From: Vicinamibacterales bacterium
Lineage (GTDB): Bacteria; Acidobacteriota; Vicinamibacteria; Vicinamibacterales; JAMQPK01
DNA: 64,000 bases
Direction of reading: 5' to 3'
NCBI GenBank assembly: GCA_023717525.1
Contig: JAMQPK010000220.1
Span: 1 to 64,000, forward strand
Shown: piece after piece, positions 50,833 through 58,713 of the stretch
Layout of the letters: each line of letters starts with the position of its first letter
Numbering within the stretch: position 1 is the first letter of the stretch
Notes under the pieces: generated by a model
Seen by the model: the letters and a program-made list of their open reading frames with translations, nothing else
Databases searched by the model: none
What the model was told of the DNA's origin: nothing
Program-made: the position numbers and the translations under genes

Positions 50833-51609
50833 ATGCTCGCTGAATCGCCGCTGGCTACGTTGTATCTGGACCTCCTCGAACAGACACTCACCGGGGCCAT
50901 CCTGCAGGACACCGGTGTTCTCCCGGCCTTCCTTTCAACGACAGTCGTCGCATCAGTCGGCTATGACCGCGAAAGGAGGAGCAAGGGCAGGGACTGGCCG
51001 ACTCACGCGCACACGATGATCGGCCTGGAGCGGCTCAGGAGCCTGCGGCACCTCGTGGCGGAGGTCCTCGAAAATGGAACGTCAGGGGACCTCCTCGAAG
51101 CCGGAGTCTGGCGGGGCGGTGCCAGCATCTATATGCGCGCGCTGCTGGCCGCGCATGGTGTGAATGATCGTCGTGTCTGGGTTGTCGACTCGTTTGCCGG
51201 GTTACCGCCGCCAAACGAAAAGGATTTTCCCGCGGACCGCGGCGATCGACTTCATGAGATTGGTTACCTGGCCGTGCCGCTGGAGGAAGTGAAACAAAAT
51301 TTCCAGAAATACGGCATGCTGGATTCCCAGGTTGAGTTCGTGTCTGGCTGGTTCAAAGATACCCTTCCAACCATACCGGTCTCTCAACTCGCGATTCTTC
51401 GCCTCGACGGCGACATGTATGAGTCCACGACGCAGTGCCTACGGTCGCTCTATGGTCGCGTCTCTATTGGCGGATTTGTCATCATCGACGATTTCGGCCT
51501 CCCCCCCTGTCGTCAGGCGGTTGAAGACTTTCGGGAGCAGAACGGAATCGTTGATCCGTTGATCGACATTGACGGTATGGCGGTTTTCTGGCAACGAGCA
51601 GGACCTTGA
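50833..51609 (+). CDS. TylF/macrocin O-methyltransferase family protein
   Basis: 258 residues from ATG 50833, 7 bases after the CmcI-like stop. MIGLERLRSLRHLVAEVLEN leads into GDLLEAGVWRGGASIYMRAL, RVWVVDSFAGLPPPNEKDFP, AILRLDGDMYESTTQCLRSL and GGFVIIDDFGLPPC, the full TylF pattern with Mg-binding Asp residues (DGD and DD). TylF methylates macrocin sugars, so a sugar O-methyltransferase on a surface glycan or natural product fits. The donor is SAM. Confidence 0.85.
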   Translation: MLAESPLATLYLDLLEQTLTGAILQDTGVLPAFLSTTVVASVGYDRERRSKGRDWPTHAHTMIGLERLRSLRHLVAEVLENGTSGDLLEAGVWRGGASIYMRALLAAHGVNDRRVWVVDSFAGLPPPNEKDFPADRGDRLHEIGYLAVPLEEVKQNFQKYGMLDSQVEFVSGWFKDTLPTIPVSQLAILRLDGDMYESTTQCLRSLYGRVSIGGFVIIDDFGLPPCRQAVEDFREQNGIVDPLIDIDGMAVFWQRAGP

Positions 51610-51662
51610 GTTGATCCTTCATTCCCGCTTAGTGACAAAACCAGCCTGTCGTCACGATCTTC

Positions 51663-51668
51663 TATAAT
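51663..51668 (+). promoter_or_regulatory. Minus-10 element upstream of the methyltransferase at 51702
   Basis: A perfect TATAAT (51663-51668) sits 33 bases before ATG 51702 in the only sizeable gap (92 bases) of the gene set. No good minus-35 is present at 16-18 bases. It could start a separate transcript for the last two genes of the cluster. A GGAGG (51691-51695) follows. Confidence 0.4.
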
Positions 51669-51701
51669 CAACAGCGAACGGTTATCAGGAGGTAAGACGG
51701 G

Positions 51702-52502
51702 ATGAGCGAGTCACTCGAGGTGGGCGCGAACGAGTCGGCACTGATTCCGCCGAAAGAAATGCTGTACGACGGCAGCTCCTCGCCAGCGGAGTTCGTGCTG
51801 TACGGCGACCACTTCTGCCAGCACTTCCTCATAGCACGAGCTCATATGACGCCCTCGGCGGCCGTTCTCGATGTAGGTTGTGGCAACGGCTCGGTGTCGC
51901 GGGCGTTGACGCAGGTGCTCACACCTGCCGGACAGTATGAAGGCGTTGACGTGAACGGGGCGAGCATCTCCTGGCTGCAGGAGCGCTACCGAGGCTTTCC
52001 GAACTTCCACTTCAGCCACGCCGACGTGTACAACAAAATGTACAACCCCGGCGGGCGGCTGACCGCGGGCGACTACCGATTTCCTTTTGCTGATTCGGCC
52101 TTCGACCTTGTGCTGCTGAAGTCGGTCTTCACGCACATGATGCCCGTCGACGTGCGCAAGTACATCCATGAAATCGACCGGGTCTTGAAGCCCGGTGGCC
52201 GGGCGGTCATCACGTACTTCCTGTTGAACGACGAGTCGCGGCTATTCATTGCGCGTGGACAGGACGTCCATCACTTGACGCATGAGTACGAGCGAGACCC
52301 GCTGTGCCGAATCGCGAATCCCGTGGTCCCAGAGGTGGTGGTCGCACACGACGAAGCGAGAATTCGCGGCTACCAGTCCGAGGTCGGCTGGAGCACGCTG
52401 GAAATCGCCTACGGAAACTGGAGCGGCCGAAGCTCGTTCCTCGGGCATCAGGATCTCATCATCTCGGCGAAGGAACCGAAAATCCCGGCGCCGCAGCGCT
52501 AG
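51702..52502 (+). CDS. Class I SAM-dependent methyltransferase
   Basis: 266 residues from ATG 51702, with AGGAGG seven bases upstream. AAVLDVGCGNGSVSRALTQV is motif I, YEGVDVNGASISWLQERYRG motif II, and AFDLVLLKSVFTHMMP with RVLKPGGRAVITYFLLND motifs III and IV. The length is normal. It is the fourth gene of the glycosyl/methyl transferase set. Its substrate is likely an intermediate of the same glycan. It does not share the CmcI or TylF metal-binding signature, so the methylated atom could be O, N or C. Confidence 0.85.
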   Translation: MSESLEVGANESALIPPKEMLYDGSSSPAEFVLYGDHFCQHFLIARAHMTPSAAVLDVGCGNGSVSRALTQVLTPAGQYEGVDVNGASISWLQERYRGFPNFHFSHADVYNKMYNPGGRLTAGDYRFPFADSAFDLVLLKSVFTHMMPVDVRKYIHEIDRVLKPGGRAVITYFLLNDESRLFIARGQDVHHLTHEYERDPLCRIANPVVPEVVVAHDEARIRGYQSEVGWSTLEIAYGNWSGRSSFLGHQDLIISAKEPKIPAPQR

Positions 52503-52529
52503 CCGGCCCACGCCCTTCTGTTCCGCGCA

Positions 52530-54176
52530 ATGCCAGAAATCCTCTACTCGTGTGTTGTCGACGCCTCTCCTGTGCTCTACCACCAGACGATGGTATGGGC
52601 ATGGACGGCGATCCATCTGGCAGGCATTGACCCGTCACAACTCGTCGTCCACCTGGTTGTCGGCAGTGACGACCGGTTGCGGCGCGACCTCGCGCGGATC
52701 GGTGTGCGCTGTATTCCCGTGCAACCGTTTGCCAAAGGCACTCCAAGCTGCAACAAGCTGGTCCAGCTCGACAGCGAAGCACTGCTCTCCCATCCGCGTG
52801 TCGTGCTGAGCGATTGCGACATCGCGTGGATCGCGCCTGTCGACGGGCACCTGTTCGGCGGGCAGCCACGAGCGAAGGTCGTCGACCTCGCGAATCCGCC
52901 GCTTGAACTACTGGAGCCGCTGTTTCTTGAGGCGGGCTTTCCGGATGCCGCAACGAGCATCACCTCGATTGGCAACCAGGCGACGTTGCACAACAATTGC
53001 AATGGCGGCTTGTACCTGCTGTCCGGTGGCTGGCTGCGCAGACTGCAGGAACCGTGGAAGCGCTGGCTGGATTGGGTCGAGGCGCGAGCCGTGCAACTCG
53101 GCCCTTACAGCGTGCACATGTTTCAGGTGTCCTTTGCGCTGGCGATGGAAGAGCTCGGGGCTCGAGTCGAGCACCTTCCACTCGAATACAACTTCCCGAC
53201 GCACACAAACCGAACGGCGGAGTGTTCCGTTGAAAGCGATATTCGCGCATTGCATTTCCATCGGGCGTACGACACGTCCGGCCTGCTGTTGCCAACCGGC
53301 GTCGCGCGCGTCGACAAGGCAGTTACCGCGGTGAACACCTTTCTCTGGCCGCGCTTCGCCGGCGCGTGGTGGATGAACGGGCCCGAGCTGGTCACGAGGG
53401 AATCGGTGCACGGACGATTCCGGACCCGACGGTATGACCATGTTACGCAACAGCTGGAGACCTACGGCGCACACACTCGGAATGAGCTGGCCATGGTTCT
53501 CGCGTTCCTGCGGCCCGGTGATCAGGTCATCGATGTCGGGGCACACATCGGCACGTTCACCGTGCCGTTCGCTCGCGCGGTCGGGCCAGAGGGGCGCGTG
53601 GTCTCGGTCGAGCCGGGCATCGATGCGTTCGACTTGCTGCTCGAGAACCTGGCGCTCAACGGCGTGCTGGAACGCGTTCGGGCCGAATGTGCCCTGGTAT
53701 GCGAACATCCAGGCGCCTATCGCGCGGCGGAAACGGCTGACCACACCAGCGCCACGTACTACGTAAGCACGGAGGGTGTCCCCTCGCTGGAGTGCCTGCA
53801 GTTGGATTCGCTTGCGGCGAATCTGGATAGTCACCGCCCTCTGCGGCTCATCAAGATCGACGTTGAAGGCATGGAGTTGTCGGTCCTGCGTTCTGCGGAG
53901 GCGCTCATCACGGAACATCGACCGGTACTCTACGTCGAGGTCGTTTCCGAACAATTGCTGCGCGGAGGCTCGACGGTCGCGGAACTCGAGGCTTTCCTGG
54001 TGGATCGCCACTATGGGTTCTTCCGCAACATTGGTGAGCGGAACTCGACAAACGATCGCTACGAGATCTTGCGGATTGCCACGCTCGACGAAGGCGGGCC
54101 CTTCTTCGACTGTCTGGCGATTCCCCTGGAGCGCTTGAGCGAGGAACCCGCGCTCCTCTCGTCGTCGAGCCGGTAG
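52530..54176 (+). CDS. Glycosyltransferase-like domain fused to an FkbM methyltransferase
   Basis: 548 residues. Residues 1-275 look like a nucleotide-diphospho-sugar transferase: ILYSCVVDASPVLYHQTMVW, VVHLVVGSDDRLRRDLARIG, VVLSDCDIAWIAPVDGHLFG (DxD-type site) and LHNNCNGGLYLLSGGWL. From about 325 an FkbM domain follows: DQVIDVGAHIGTFTVPFARA, VVSVEPGIDAFDLLLENLAL, RLIKIDVEGMELSVLRSAEA and VLYVEV. It is the second GT-methyltransferase fusion in the set. Coupled addition and O-methylation of one sugar is the simplest reading. Last gene before a strand switch. Confidence 0.78.
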   Translation: MPEILYSCVVDASPVLYHQTMVWAWTAIHLAGIDPSQLVVHLVVGSDDRLRRDLARIGVRCIPVQPFAKGTPSCNKLVQLDSEALLSHPRVVLSDCDIAWIAPVDGHLFGGQPRAKVVDLANPPLELLEPLFLEAGFPDAATSITSIGNQATLHNNCNGGLYLLSGGWLRRLQEPWKRWLDWVEARAVQLGPYSVHMFQVSFALAMEELGARVEHLPLEYNFPTHTNRTAECSVESDIRALHFHRAYDTSGLLLPTGVARVDKAVTAVNTFLWPRFAGAWWMNGPELVTRESVHGRFRTRRYDHVTQQLETYGAHTRNELAMVLAFLRPGDQVIDVGAHIGTFTVPFARAVGPEGRVVSVEPGIDAFDLLLENLALNGVLERVRAECALVCEHPGAYRAAETADHTSATYYVSTEGVPSLECLQLDSLAANLDSHRPLRLIKIDVEGMELSVLRSAEALITEHRPVLYVEVVSEQLLRGGSTVAELEAFLVDRHYGFFRNIGERNSTNDRYEILRIATLDEGGPFFDCLAIPLERLSEEPALLSSSSR

Positions 54177-54177
54177 A

Positions 54178-55272
54178 CTATTGAGGTGTGACCGTGATTG
54201 CCATCCCATCGCGAAGGTTCGAGATCCCTTGAGTGATGATCAACTCTCCGGGCTTCAGTCCTGACACGATCTCGACATGTTCAGTGTCGACCAGTCCGGT
54301 CACGATTGGCCGCCTCCGCGCAACGTTCCCGGCAGCAATGAATACCGCAGCGCCGTTCTTCTCATCGCGGGTGACGGCGATGGGCGGCACGAGCGGTACA
54401 TTCAAGCGCTGCTCCGCGTCGATCTCCACGGCGACCTGAGTACCCGGTGCGAGATCGGTCGGCGACTCGAACCCGAGCACGACGGGAATCATCGTCGCGC
54501 CAGGTTCGGCATCGGGCCGGATCGTCACCCGCAGGAGTTCGGTCGTCCCTCGCCCCTCCGCGACGATGCGAGCCTGCGCGCCGGACGCGAACCGCTTCGC
54601 ATCTGCGATCGCGACGTTTGCGGTCACCTGAACCTGCTTCGGATCGAGGATTCGCAGGATGGCGTCGGTTTCGCCCACGCCGACGGTATCGCCAGGATTG
54701 TGAAGACGTCCCGACACGATGCCGTTGAACGGCGAGAGAAGCGTCGTGTTCCGGCCTTGTGCTTCGGTCGTGCTCTGGGCCGCGCGCGCCTGGGCGAGCT
54801 CTGTTTCTGCTTCATTCGCGTCGCGATCGGCGGCTTCGACTTCCATCCTCGACGCGGCGCCTCGCTCCATGAGCCCGTGAAGGCGCTCTTGCACCGTTTT
54901 GGTGTTCTTTGCCCGCAGCTCGGCTGCGTGCACCGTCGCGGCGCCAGCAGACGACTCGGCGCGAAGCGATGGAAATTCGAATCGCACCAGTAACTCGCCG
55001 CTCTTGACTGGATCGCCGACGTTCTTCGTGATTTCGGCAATTCGCGCGATTTGAGGCGCAACGAAGGCGACCTCCGCCCCTGGAAGCGTCGTTACTTGAC
55101 CGGTCGCGCTGACGACGCCGCGGATGCTGCCAAGCTGAACGCGCTCGGCAATCACCGGAACGGCGATGTCGGATTCAGGGTCTTCTGTGTTCTGGCGTGT
55201 GCAACCGGACATCGCCGCGCACACGAGCAGTGCGACAGGCGTCAGCGCGACTGAGCGCGTGATCTCCGGCAT
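54178..55272 (-). CDS. RND efflux periplasmic adaptor (membrane fusion protein), lipoprotein
   Basis: 364 residues from ATG 55272, chosen because the signal MPEITRSVALTPVALLVCAA with lipobox MSGC starts there; ATG 55290 is possible. The lipoyl-like half motif VSATGQVTTLPGAEVAFVAP, a long coiled-coil hairpin (about 85-145) rich in Ala/Glu, and LLSPFNGIVSGRLHNPGDTV (second lipoyl half) are as in AcrA/HlyD-type adaptors. The inner-membrane pump and outer-membrane channel are not in the window, so partners must lie elsewhere. Substrate unknown. Confidence 0.83.
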   Translation of the reverse strand: MPEITRSVALTPVALLVCAAMSGCTRQNTEDPESDIAVPVIAERVQLGSIRGVVSATGQVTTLPGAEVAFVAPQIARIAEITKNVGDPVKSGELLVRFEFPSLRAESSAGAATVHAAELRAKNTKTVQERLHGLMERGAASRMEVEAADRDANEAETELAQARAAQSTTEAQGRNTTLLSPFNGIVSGRLHNPGDTVGVGETDAILRILDPKQVQVTANVAIADAKRFASGAQARIVAEGRGTTELLRVTIRPDAEPGATMIPVVLGFESPTDLAPGTQVAVEIDAEQRLNVPLVPPIAVTRDEKNGAAVFIAAGNVARRRPIVTGLVDTEHVEIVSGLKPGELIITQGISNLRDGMAITVTPQ

Positions 55273-55299
55273 CGGCGCCCAGAATCGCACGAAACTGGG

Positions 55300-55728
55300 T
55301 TAGCGCGCCAGGTTGGGATGCTGAGTGGCCGCGACTTGCCGCTGGGGTTTGATGAGCTGGTTGAGTTTCGTGAACACGCGTTCATAGCCTTCCTGCTTGT
55401 AAAGGATATGCGCGCGGTTGCGGCTGATGATCTCGAGGTCGCGCTCGGCGAGATTGGCAAGGCCTGTCAGGACAATCACCGTCAGATTCGCGAAACGTTC
55501 TTCAAGGCGCATCAGCTCGAGCACCTCGAGCCCCGATCGATTGTCGTCGAGCGCGATGTCGAGAATCATCGCGTCGAGTCGGCCTTCCGATTCCTTCAGG
55601 CGCTTGAATGCCGTGTCCGGGTCGGAGGCCATTTGCACCTCGAAACCGTACATCGTGAAGAAATCCTCCAGCATGTTACGCACGGTCAGCGCGTCCTCGA
55701 CGATCAGCACCTTCCGCATCGGGGCCAT
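55300..55728 (-). CDS. Single-domain response regulator (CheY-like)
   Basis: 142 residues. RKVLIVEDALTVRNMLEDFF gives the acidic pair, MILDIALDDNRSGLEVLEL the phospho-acceptor Asp (about residue 56), VIVLTGLANLAERD the Thr and ILYKQEGYERVFTKL the conserved Lys, so all active-site residues are present. There is no output domain, hence a phosphorelay intermediate or a regulator acting by protein contact. No histidine kinase is adjacent. It precedes the adaptor gene on the same strand by 27 bases and may be co-transcribed. Confidence 0.85.
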   Translation of the reverse strand: MAPMRKVLIVEDALTVRNMLEDFFTMYGFEVQMASDPDTAFKRLKESEGRLDAMILDIALDDNRSGLEVLELMRLEERFANLTVIVLTGLANLAERDLEIISRNRAHILYKQEGYERVFTKLNQLIKPQRQVAATQHPNLAR

Positions 55729-55833
55729 TGAGCCCGTTTCTACAAGTTGAATGCCAGCTGGATTACTGGTGCTTTCCTGTGCAGCGGTGCGAAAGTGTCC
55801 CGGCGTGGGACACGGCGTTGCCAGTTTTGTCCG

Positions 55834-57102
55834 TCAGCGGAAGTCTCTATAAATGACGTGTCCATCAGGCTGGATGACACCGATCCAGGGCGAGGCGAGG
55901 TCGATGCGGCCGCCAAGAATTTCGTAAATGAACTGTGGGTTGCTCGTCGGCGGCAGGCTGAACTGAGTTCTGACGGCTCGCATGGGCCGCGCTTGCCGCA
56001 CAAGCTCGCGCGATCCATCGACGAGCGCCCCGTACTCCGGCATGCGGACCAGCGTGCCCGCAAAACGCGTTCGCGCCGGGACGATCGCAACGGCTCCGGC
56101 CAGGAGCGCAATGCCGGCCGCCCGGGCAACCGCAGGTGGCCGCAACGCCGTCGCACTGAGAGTCAGAGTGAGAACCACAGCGGGCATCAACGAAAGGTAG
56201 TAATAGCGATCGAGAAAGTCGCCCACGTAAAACGCGTATCCAATGACCGCCGCGATCTGCGGCAGCAGCGTCACCGATAGCAGCGGCAGGTCGTGCCGAA
56301 ACCTGCTCGCCACGATGGCTGCGCTCAACACTATCAGCCAGACGGACCACGGTGCCCGCCACGGAGAAACAAGGATGAAGGTGAACGCCTCCTTGTAGCC
56401 TGCCACGCTGTTGGCCAACTGCAGCGGCTGACGGCCAGAGACGATCTCTCCGATGCTGTCGGCGACTTCAGACATGCCGCTGTCGGCGAATCGCGTCGAT
56501 ACCTGATGGACGGCGTGGGGAATCTGGAGGAGCGAGACGACGACCGCGATGATGGCGGCGTTGAGTCGAAGCGTCGCCCAATCGCGTCTGCTGAACGGGC
56601 CGGCGAGGAGAGCAGCAAAGACACCGATCGCCACGAACACTGCGCCTGTGTATGCCTGAACTGCGCACCAGACGATGGCCGTCGTCAACGCGATTCGCGA
56701 TGGCGATCGTTCCGGCCACTTCAATATGACTAGAGCTGTCGCGATTTTTGCCAACGCAGAACCCACCATGGGGTTCCACACGAGCGCCGACAGGCTCAGG
56801 TCCAGGGACGCGGTCGCAAGCAGGACGATCGTCGCCAGTCCGAGCCAGATCGACCTGGTTCGCTGCCAGACGGCGGCAAGCAGGATCGTGTCGGCCATCG
56901 ACTGCAGAATCGCCTGACCGATGCCGCCCGCGTGCGGCAGATTCTGGAACCAGGGCCCGACGGTCACGCGAATCAACCAGAGAATCCAGTAGAACGCGGG
57001 GCCGATGGTGTAGCCGCCGACGTGCGTCGGTGGGCCGACCAATGGGAGTTCGCTGAAGGGGCCAAGCGCGATTCCCCAGTCGCGAATCTGATCTTCCAGC
57101 AA
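55834..57102 (-). CDS. GT39-like multi-pass glycosyltransferase (N-terminus uncertain)
   Basis: 422 residues if TTG 57102 is the start. About ten hydrophobic segments and a short soluble C-terminus are visible, and LLEDQIRDWGIALGPFSELP fits the acidic first loop of GT-C enzymes. The frame continues upstream to a TAA at 57199-57201 and encodes a hydrophobic stretch (KPAATLALTFALTLTIRVWD) that looks like TM1, but no ATG, GTG or TTG lies there. TATAAT (57198-57203) overlaps the same spot. The true start is therefore unclear: an unusual codon or an upstream frameshift. It likely transfers sugar from a lipid carrier. Confidence 0.6.
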   Translation of the reverse strand: MLEDQIRDWGIALGPFSELPLVGPPTHVGGYTIGPAFYWILWLIRVTVGPWFQNLPHAGGIGQAILQSMADTILLAAVWQRTRSIWLGLATIVLLATASLDLSLSALVWNPMVGSALAKIATALVILKWPERSPSRIALTTAIVWCAVQAYTGAVFVAIGVFAALLAGPFSRRDWATLRLNAAIIAVVVSLLQIPHAVHQVSTRFADSGMSEVADSIGEIVSGRQPLQLANSVAGYKEAFTFILVSPWRAPWSVWLIVLSAAIVASRFRHDLPLLSVTLLPQIAAVIGYAFYVGDFLDRYYYLSLMPAVVLTLTLSATALRPPAVARAAGIALLAGAVAIVPARTRFAGTLVRMPEYGALVDGSRELVRQARPMRAVRTQFSLPPTSNPQFIYEILGGRIDLASPWIGVIQPDGHVIYRDFR

Positions 57103-57197
57103 CCAGAAGTGGCTGCCGATGTCCCAGACGCGGATCGTCAGCGTGAGCGCAAATGTGAGGGCGAGCGTTGCTGCGGGCTTGAAGGCGAAGATTCGCG

Positions 57198-57203
57198 ATT
57201 ATA
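57198..57203 (-). promoter_or_regulatory. TATAAT minus-10 for the GT39-like gene
   Basis: A perfect minus-10 TATAAT on the minus strand (ATTATA on plus, 57198-57203). It lies about 95 bases before the TTG 57102 and abuts the in-frame stop. A minus-35 at usual spacing is weak. Transcription would begin inside the frame that encodes the apparent first TM helix. Confidence 0.45.
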
Positions 57204-57231
57204 GCGTTAGAATCGTGGCCAGGAGTCGCCG

Positions 57232-57696
57232 ATGCCGGTTACAAACGCAGTGCTGGGACCGAACGTCAAGATCGCTCTACCCGAGCTCGTCAATATTTAC
57301 GGTTGCACCATAGGCAGCGACACGAAAATAGGGCCGTTCGTCGAAATCCAGAAGAACGCGTTCATTGGAGCGCGCTGCAAAATTTCGTCGCACTCCTTTA
57401 TCTGCGAGGGCGTGACGATCGAGGACGAAGTGTTTGTCGGCCACGGCGTCATGTTCATCAACGATCGCAAGCCGCGGGCCACAGCCGACGGAGCGTTGCA
57501 GCAGGAAAGCGACTGGACGGTGATTCCCACGCGAGTAGGCTTTGGCGCCTCGCTCGGGACCGGTTCGGTCATCATGTGCGGCGTGACGATTGGGGCTCGC
57601 GCGATCATCGGGGCCGGCGCCGTGGTCACCCGCGATGTGAAGGAAGATGCCATGGTCGCCGGAGTGCCCGCGCGCGCGTTGATCGCGCGAGAGTAG
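57232..57696 (+). CDS. Left-handed beta-helix acyltransferase (WbbJ-like)
   Basis: 154 residues from ATG 57232, with AGGAG six bases upstream. Hexapeptide repeats are clear: LGPNVKIALPELVNIYGCTI, IGSDTKIGPFVEIQKNAFIG, ARCKISSHSFICEGVTIEDE, and IMCGVTIGARAIIGAGAVVT. These define a LbH N- or O-acyltransferase, usually acetyl-CoA dependent, trimeric, and common in O-antigen or capsule loci. The substrate is probably a nucleotide sugar with an amino group. It is divergent from the GT39-like gene. Confidence 0.85.
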   Translation: MPVTNAVLGPNVKIALPELVNIYGCTIGSDTKIGPFVEIQKNAFIGARCKISSHSFICEGVTIEDEVFVGHGVMFINDRKPRATADGALQQESDWTVIPTRVGFGASLGTGSVIMCGVTIGARAIIGAGAVVTRDVKEDAMVAGVPARALIARE

Positions 57697-57702
57697 CAGG
57701 GC

Positions 57703-58713
57703 CTAGGAGCCGCGGAGTCCGAAGTCGAATTTCTTCTCGCTCCGCTTCTGCCGAATCCAATTCTTTTCCATAGCCTGCCAGAGGACATTCGCCGGCGTGA
57801 TTCGGCCGTTCTGCACCGCGGCGCGCTTGCGAAGAACCGACGGCGTCCCCTTCAGCGCAGCCCATTTTCCCTTCAGATAGGGGCCGAGCAGGCCCACAGA
57901 GGCGTACTTCAGCAGTGCCGCCGCGTCATACGCCATGTGGCTTGGAAAGGACCTCAGCAAGAGGCTTGAAGGCGTGTTCTTCAAGTACGTCCATTCGAGA
58001 TTCCGCTGTCCGTAAAACACGGCCGTCGCGCTGGTCTTTCTAAGCGTACCGCTACCCGCGTGGTGAACGATCGCGTTCGCCACATACACGCATCGGTGAC
58101 CACGCAGCCTGGCGCGATATGAGAGATCGACGTCTTCATAGACCATGAAGAAGTCCTCGTCGAATCCGTCGAGGCCGGCGAAGACGTCCCGCCGAATCAT
58201 GCAGGCCGCTCCGCAGGCACCAAAGACGTCACCCGACGCGTCACCGAGCGAAAACCCTGCTCCGTGGAATCGTTTGAAGGCTCCTCCCGCACGCAGGTAT
58301 CCATCGCCCGCGCTGTCGATGATCGAAGGATCGTGCAGATAGACGATCCTGGATGTTGTCAGCGCTACGCCAGAATCCTCGAGAAGCGGCTTCTTCAAGG
58401 CGTCCAACCAGCCCGGCTGCGGCACGGTGTCGTTGTTGAGGAACGCCAGGCAGCGACCCCTTGCGATCCGGGCACCCGCGTTGTTGCCAGCAGCGAATCC
58501 GAGGTTGCTGTCGAGAGACAACACGTGGACGCCGGGAAATCGTTCGCGGACCAGGTCGAGCGAACCGTCCGTAGAGGCGTTGTCGACGAGGATTAGTTCT
58601 CCATGAGCGCCAAGCTGGCTTTGTGTCGCCGCGAGGCAAGGCTCGAGCCACTGACGGCCGTTGAAGTTGAGGACGATCACCGAAACGTCGACGGTGCTCG
58701 AGTGGGAACTCAT
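57703..58713 (-). CDS. GT2 family glycosyltransferase (rhamnosyltransferase-like)
   Basis: 336 residues. VDVSVIVLNFNGRQWLEPCL, LILVDNASTDGSLDLVRERF, SNLGFAAGNNAGARIARGRC (then LAFLNNDT, the metal motif NND) and MVYEDVDLSYRARLRGHRC (E-D-x-D acceptor motif) make a complete WcaA-type GT2. There is no TM segment, so it acts on the inner membrane face. It overlaps the GT4 gene by ATGA (58710-58713), so the pair is translationally coupled. Confidence 0.88.
   Translation of the reverse strand: MSSHSSTVDVSVIVLNFNGRQWLEPCLAATQSQLGAHGELILVDNASTDGSLDLVRERFPGVHVLSLDSNLGFAAGNNAGARIARGRCLAFLNNDTVPQPGWLDALKKPLLEDSGVALTTSRIVYLHDPSIIDSAGDGYLRAGGAFKRFHGAGFSLGDASGDVFGACGAACMIRRDVFAGLDGFDEDFFMVYEDVDLSYRARLRGHRCVYVANAIVHHAGSGTLRKTSATAVFYGQRNLEWTYLKNTPSSLLLRSFPSHMAYDAAALLKYASVGLLGPYLKGKWAALKGTPSVLRKRAAVQNGRITPANVLWQAMEKNWIRQKRSEKKFDFGLRGS

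Noticed and set aside
50136-51609. CmcI-like and TylF-like genes taken as evidence of an antibiotic cluster
   Set aside because: No polyketide, peptide synthetase or beta-lactam genes occur; the families include sugar O-methyltransferases and the neighbours are glycosyltransferases.
52908-54209. Long minus-strand frame opposite the GT-FkbM gene
   Set aside because: No domain is recognisable, it mirrors the codon pattern of the plus-strand gene, and the plus-strand protein has complete motifs.
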